From assembly GCA_902494815.1 (NCBI GenBank), contig CABUVB010000085.1, positions 1-7,600 of the forward strand: 7,600 nt of DNA. The letters run 5' to 3'. Shown one piece after another: positions 6,400-7,600 of the stretch. Position 1 is the first letter of the stretch; every line of letters begins with the position of its first letter. This DNA comes from an uncultured Collinsella sp. GTDB taxonomy: Bacteria > Actinomycetota > Coriobacteriia > Coriobacteriales > Coriobacteriaceae. The notes under the pieces were generated by a model. That model saw only the letters and a list, made by a program, of their open reading frames with translations, did no database searches and was not told the DNA's origin. The position numbers and the translations under genes are program-made.

Positions 6400-6873
6400 T
6401 TACCAACGATAGTGAGAGAACGCGCGGTTGGCCTCGGCCATCTTGAAGACGTCCTCACGCTTCTTGACGGAAGCGCCCAGGCCGTTGGAAGCGTCGAGGA
6501 TCTCGTTGGCGAGACGCTCGGCCATGGTCTTCTCCTTGCGAGCGCGGGAGAAGTTGACGATCCAGCGGATACCCAAAGCGGTGGAACGACGGGAGTTGAC
6601 CTCCATCGGGACCTGATAGGTAGCGCCACCGACACGCTTGGGCTTAACCTCGAGCGTGGGCTTGACGTTGTCCATAGCCTTCTTGAAGGTAGCGAGAGCG
6701 TCGCCACCCTCGGACTTCTCGGCAACGATCTCGAAAGCGGTGTAAACGATGCGCTCAGCGGTGGCCTTCTTGCCGTCAAGAAGGACCTTGTTGATGAGCT
6801 GAGTCACCAGGCGGTTGTTGTAAACGGCGTCAGGCTGAACCTCACGACGATTAGCTGCTGCACGACGCGGCAT
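6400..6873 (-). CDS. rpsG: 30S ribosomal protein S7
   Basis: Primary 16S rRNA-binding protein that nucleates assembly of the 30S head and contacts tRNA at the E site. In enterobacteria it also represses translation of its own operon. The 157 residues match the common length. It starts MPRRAAANRREV, contains NSRRSTALGIRWIVNFSRAR (93-112), and ends in AFSHYRW. The ATG at 6873 is preceded by AAGGAG with about 8 bases of spacing. It is the second gene of the operon, 73 bases after rpsL and 19 bases before fusA. Confidence 0.98.
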   Translation of the reverse strand: MPRRAAANRREVQPDAVYNNRLVTQLINKVLLDGKKATAERIVYTAFEIVAEKSEGGDALATFKKAMDNVKPTLEVKPKRVGGATYQVPMEVNSRRSTALGIRWIVNFSRARKEKTMAERLANEILDASNGLGASVKKREDVFKMAEANRAFSHYRW

Positions 6874-6895
6874 GTGAAATCTCCTTAAGTGTCTA

Positions 6896-6921
6896 CCGTG
6901 CGGCGCTTAGGCGGCACACGG
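6896..6921 (-). promoter_or_regulatory. Hairpin between rpsL and rpsG, possible S7 feedback site
   Basis: In the 73-base gap the mRNA can pair CCGTGTG (6921-6915) with CGCACGG (6902-6896), a 7-bp stem with one G-U pair and a 12-base loop, ending about 22 bases before the rpsG start codon. In Escherichia coli the rpsL-rpsG intercistronic region is where S7 binds to repress its own synthesis. The same role here is inferred from position only. Confidence 0.4.
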
Positions 6922-6946
6922 CGAAAGTATCAAAACGTTATCTGGC

Positions 6947-7324
6947 TTATTTGGCCTTGGGGCGCTTAGCACCGTACTTGGAACGGGCCTGCATACGGTT
7001 CTGGACCGGAGCAGCGTCGTAGGCGCCACGGATGACGTGATAACGGACACCAGGGAGGTCACGGACACGACCGCCGCGGACGAGCACGATGGAGTGCTCC
7101 TGCAGGTTGTGGCCCTCACCCGGGATGTAAGCAGTAACTTCGATGCCGTTGACGAGGCGAACACGGGCAACCTTACGAAGAGCCGAGTTCGGCTTCTTGG
7201 GGCTCGTGGTGAAGACGCGGGTGCACACGCCGCGCTTCTGGGAGTTGTGCTGCAGAGCAGCGTTCTTGGACTTCTTGGGCACGGAACGACGGCCCTGGCG
7301 AACCAGCTGGTTAATAGTAGGCAA
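6947..7324 (-). CDS. rpsL: 30S ribosomal protein S12
   Basis: Decoding-centre protein of the 30S subunit and the target of streptomycin-resistance mutations. The 125 residues contain QKRGVCTRV (29-37), TSPKKPNSALRKV (40-52) with Lys43 and Lys44 as in sensitive bacteria, GEGHNLQEHS (69-78), and a tail of ARSKYGAKRPKAK. Position 88, in GGRVRDLPG, is Arg (codon CGT at 7063-7061) where Escherichia coli and most bacteria have Lys. The start is TTG at 7324, supported by AAGGAG (7336-7331) with a 6-base spacer and by the conserved PTINQLVR sequence right after it. It is the first gene of the operon, with a promoter about 100 bases upstream. Confidence 0.98.
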   Translation of the reverse strand: MPTINQLVRQGRRSVPKKSKNAALQHNSQKRGVCTRVFTTSPKKPNSALRKVARVRLVNGIEVTAYIPGEGHNLQEHSIVLVRGGRVRDLPGVRYHVIRGAYDAAPVQNRMQARSKYGAKRPKAK

Positions 7325-7380
7325 AGCGTACTCCTTCTCGAATGATTCCAGCTTTCTGTAAAGTGCAACGGCTTGAATCG

Positions 7381-7398
7381 AGGGGTCAGCATCCCCCT
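7381..7398 (-). other. Small hairpin in the rpsL leader
   Basis: AGGGG (7381-7385) and CCCCT (7394-7398) can form a 5-bp stem with an 8-base loop, about 15 bases downstream of the predicted transcription start. It may stabilise or regulate the leader of this heavily transcribed operon. No specific class of regulatory RNA is recognised. Confidence 0.35.
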
Positions 7399-7417
7399 AC
7401 GAAACACGCAGTTCGAT

Positions 7418-7446
7418 AGGATACGTGGCGTTAGCTGTGCCGTCAA
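7418..7446 (-). promoter_or_regulatory. Sigma-70-type promoter of the rpsL-rpsG-fusA-rpsJ operon
   Basis: On the minus strand TTGACG (7446-7441) and TATCCT (7423-7418) are separated by exactly 17 bases, an ideal spacing. The -35 matches consensus at 5 of 6 bases and the -10 at 4 of 6, including the key first A and last T. Transcription would begin near 7411, giving a leader of about 86 bases before the rpsL start. Confidence 0.7.
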
Positions 7447-7498
7447 CATACCACGCCGCCGGGCGTATCCCAAAATGAGCATATTTCCGCAAAGCCTA

Positions 7499-7537
7499 CA
7501 CAAAAGGAATCCCCTTTTGTGCGCAGGGGCGGATTCC
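7499..7537 (-). terminator. Probable terminator upstream of rpsL, with an alternative hairpin
   Basis: On the minus strand GGAATCC (7537-7531) pairs with GGATTCC (7512-7506). Two further C-G pairs are possible across a one-base bulge, and TTTTGTG follows the stem. This could end a transcript entering from the right; rpoB-rpoC often lies there in related bacteria, but it is outside the window. The 3' arm is also part of a perfect 9-bp hairpin, CACAAAAGG (7499-7507) with CCTTTTGTG (7513-7521), so the two folds exclude each other. Confidence 0.5.
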
Positions 7538-7555
7538 CGGGCCGGGCGGCCTGCG
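7522..7555 (+). repeat. G+C-rich inverted repeat at the right edge
   Basis: CGCAGG (7522-7527) pairs with CCTGCG (7550-7555) around a very G+C-rich centre that includes CCCGGGCCGGG. On the plus strand GTTTTAGTTT follows, which gives it a terminator-like look in that direction, though no plus-strand gene is visible to its left. No gene is seen between 7325 and the window end beyond the promoter and these repeats. Confidence 0.4.
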
Positions 7556-7600
7556 GTTTTAGTTTGCTGCTCTACAGTCCTGGCTCGCACGGAGGCCACA

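Noticed and set aside
7384..7452. Similar 12-mers GGTATGTTGACG and GGGATGCTGACC upstream of rpsL as a paired regulatory site
   Set aside because: They match at only 9 of 12 bases and one contains the -35 hexamer, so the likeness is probably chance.
6907..7599. 230-codon minus-strand frame overlapping rpsL
   Set aside because: It runs out of frame through rpsL, its promoter and the inverted repeats, with a Ser/Arg-rich composition and no family likeness.
1..7600. Undescribed defence, mobile or biosynthetic system
   Set aside because: All coding space is taken by core fatty acid, biotin ligase and translation genes. There are no transposases, integrases, phage genes, CRISPR repeats, tRNA genes or clusters of unknown proteins.

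Overview
The window looks like chromosomal core DNA from a high-G+C Gram-positive bacterium. My best guess is a Coriobacteriia-type actinobacterium such as a Collinsella relative. This rests on protein character, FabK-type fatty acid synthesis, G+C-rich codon use and strong AAGGAGG-like ribosome binding sites. The taxonomic call is inference from memory and was not checked by a search.

Left part (1-2842, all minus strand): a type II fatty acid synthesis operon read right to left as fabH, acpP, fabK, fabD. FabH primes the pathway, ACP carries the growing chain, FabK is the FMN-dependent enoyl-ACP reductase, and FabD (cut off by the window edge) loads malonate onto ACP. Three of the genes are packed tightly: the acpP stop and fabK start are 2 bases apart, and fabK and fabD overlap by 13 bases. 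The order matches the fabH-acpP-fabK-fabD block of streptococci and other Firmicutes. The position held there by the MarR-type regulator FabT is occupied here by a divergent birA.

Middle (2843-3911): a divergent control region with two near-identical 19-bp operator-like repeats, then birA on the plus strand. BirA is a group I biotin-protein ligase without the DNA-binding domain. It would biotinylate the acetyl-CoA carboxylase carrier protein, which makes the malonyl-CoA used by FabD and FabH. A strong hairpin terminator separates birA from the convergent ribosomal operon.

Right part (3912-7600, all minus strand): a streptomycin-type operon read right to left as rpsL (S12), rpsG (S7), fusA (EF-G), rpsJ (S10), with a good sigma-70-type promoter before rpsL. 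It has no tuf gene between fusA and rpsJ. It ends with a terminator directly after rpsJ, so S10 is detached from the rest of the usual S10 operon. rpsL and rpsJ both start with TTG. The end of the window (7499-7555) holds overlapping inverted repeats that probably end an upstream transcript.

I found no mobile element, CRISPR array, tRNA, rRNA or defence system. The observations most worth a second look are the twin repeats between birA and fabH, the rpsJ/terminator arrangement, and Arg at position 88 of S12.
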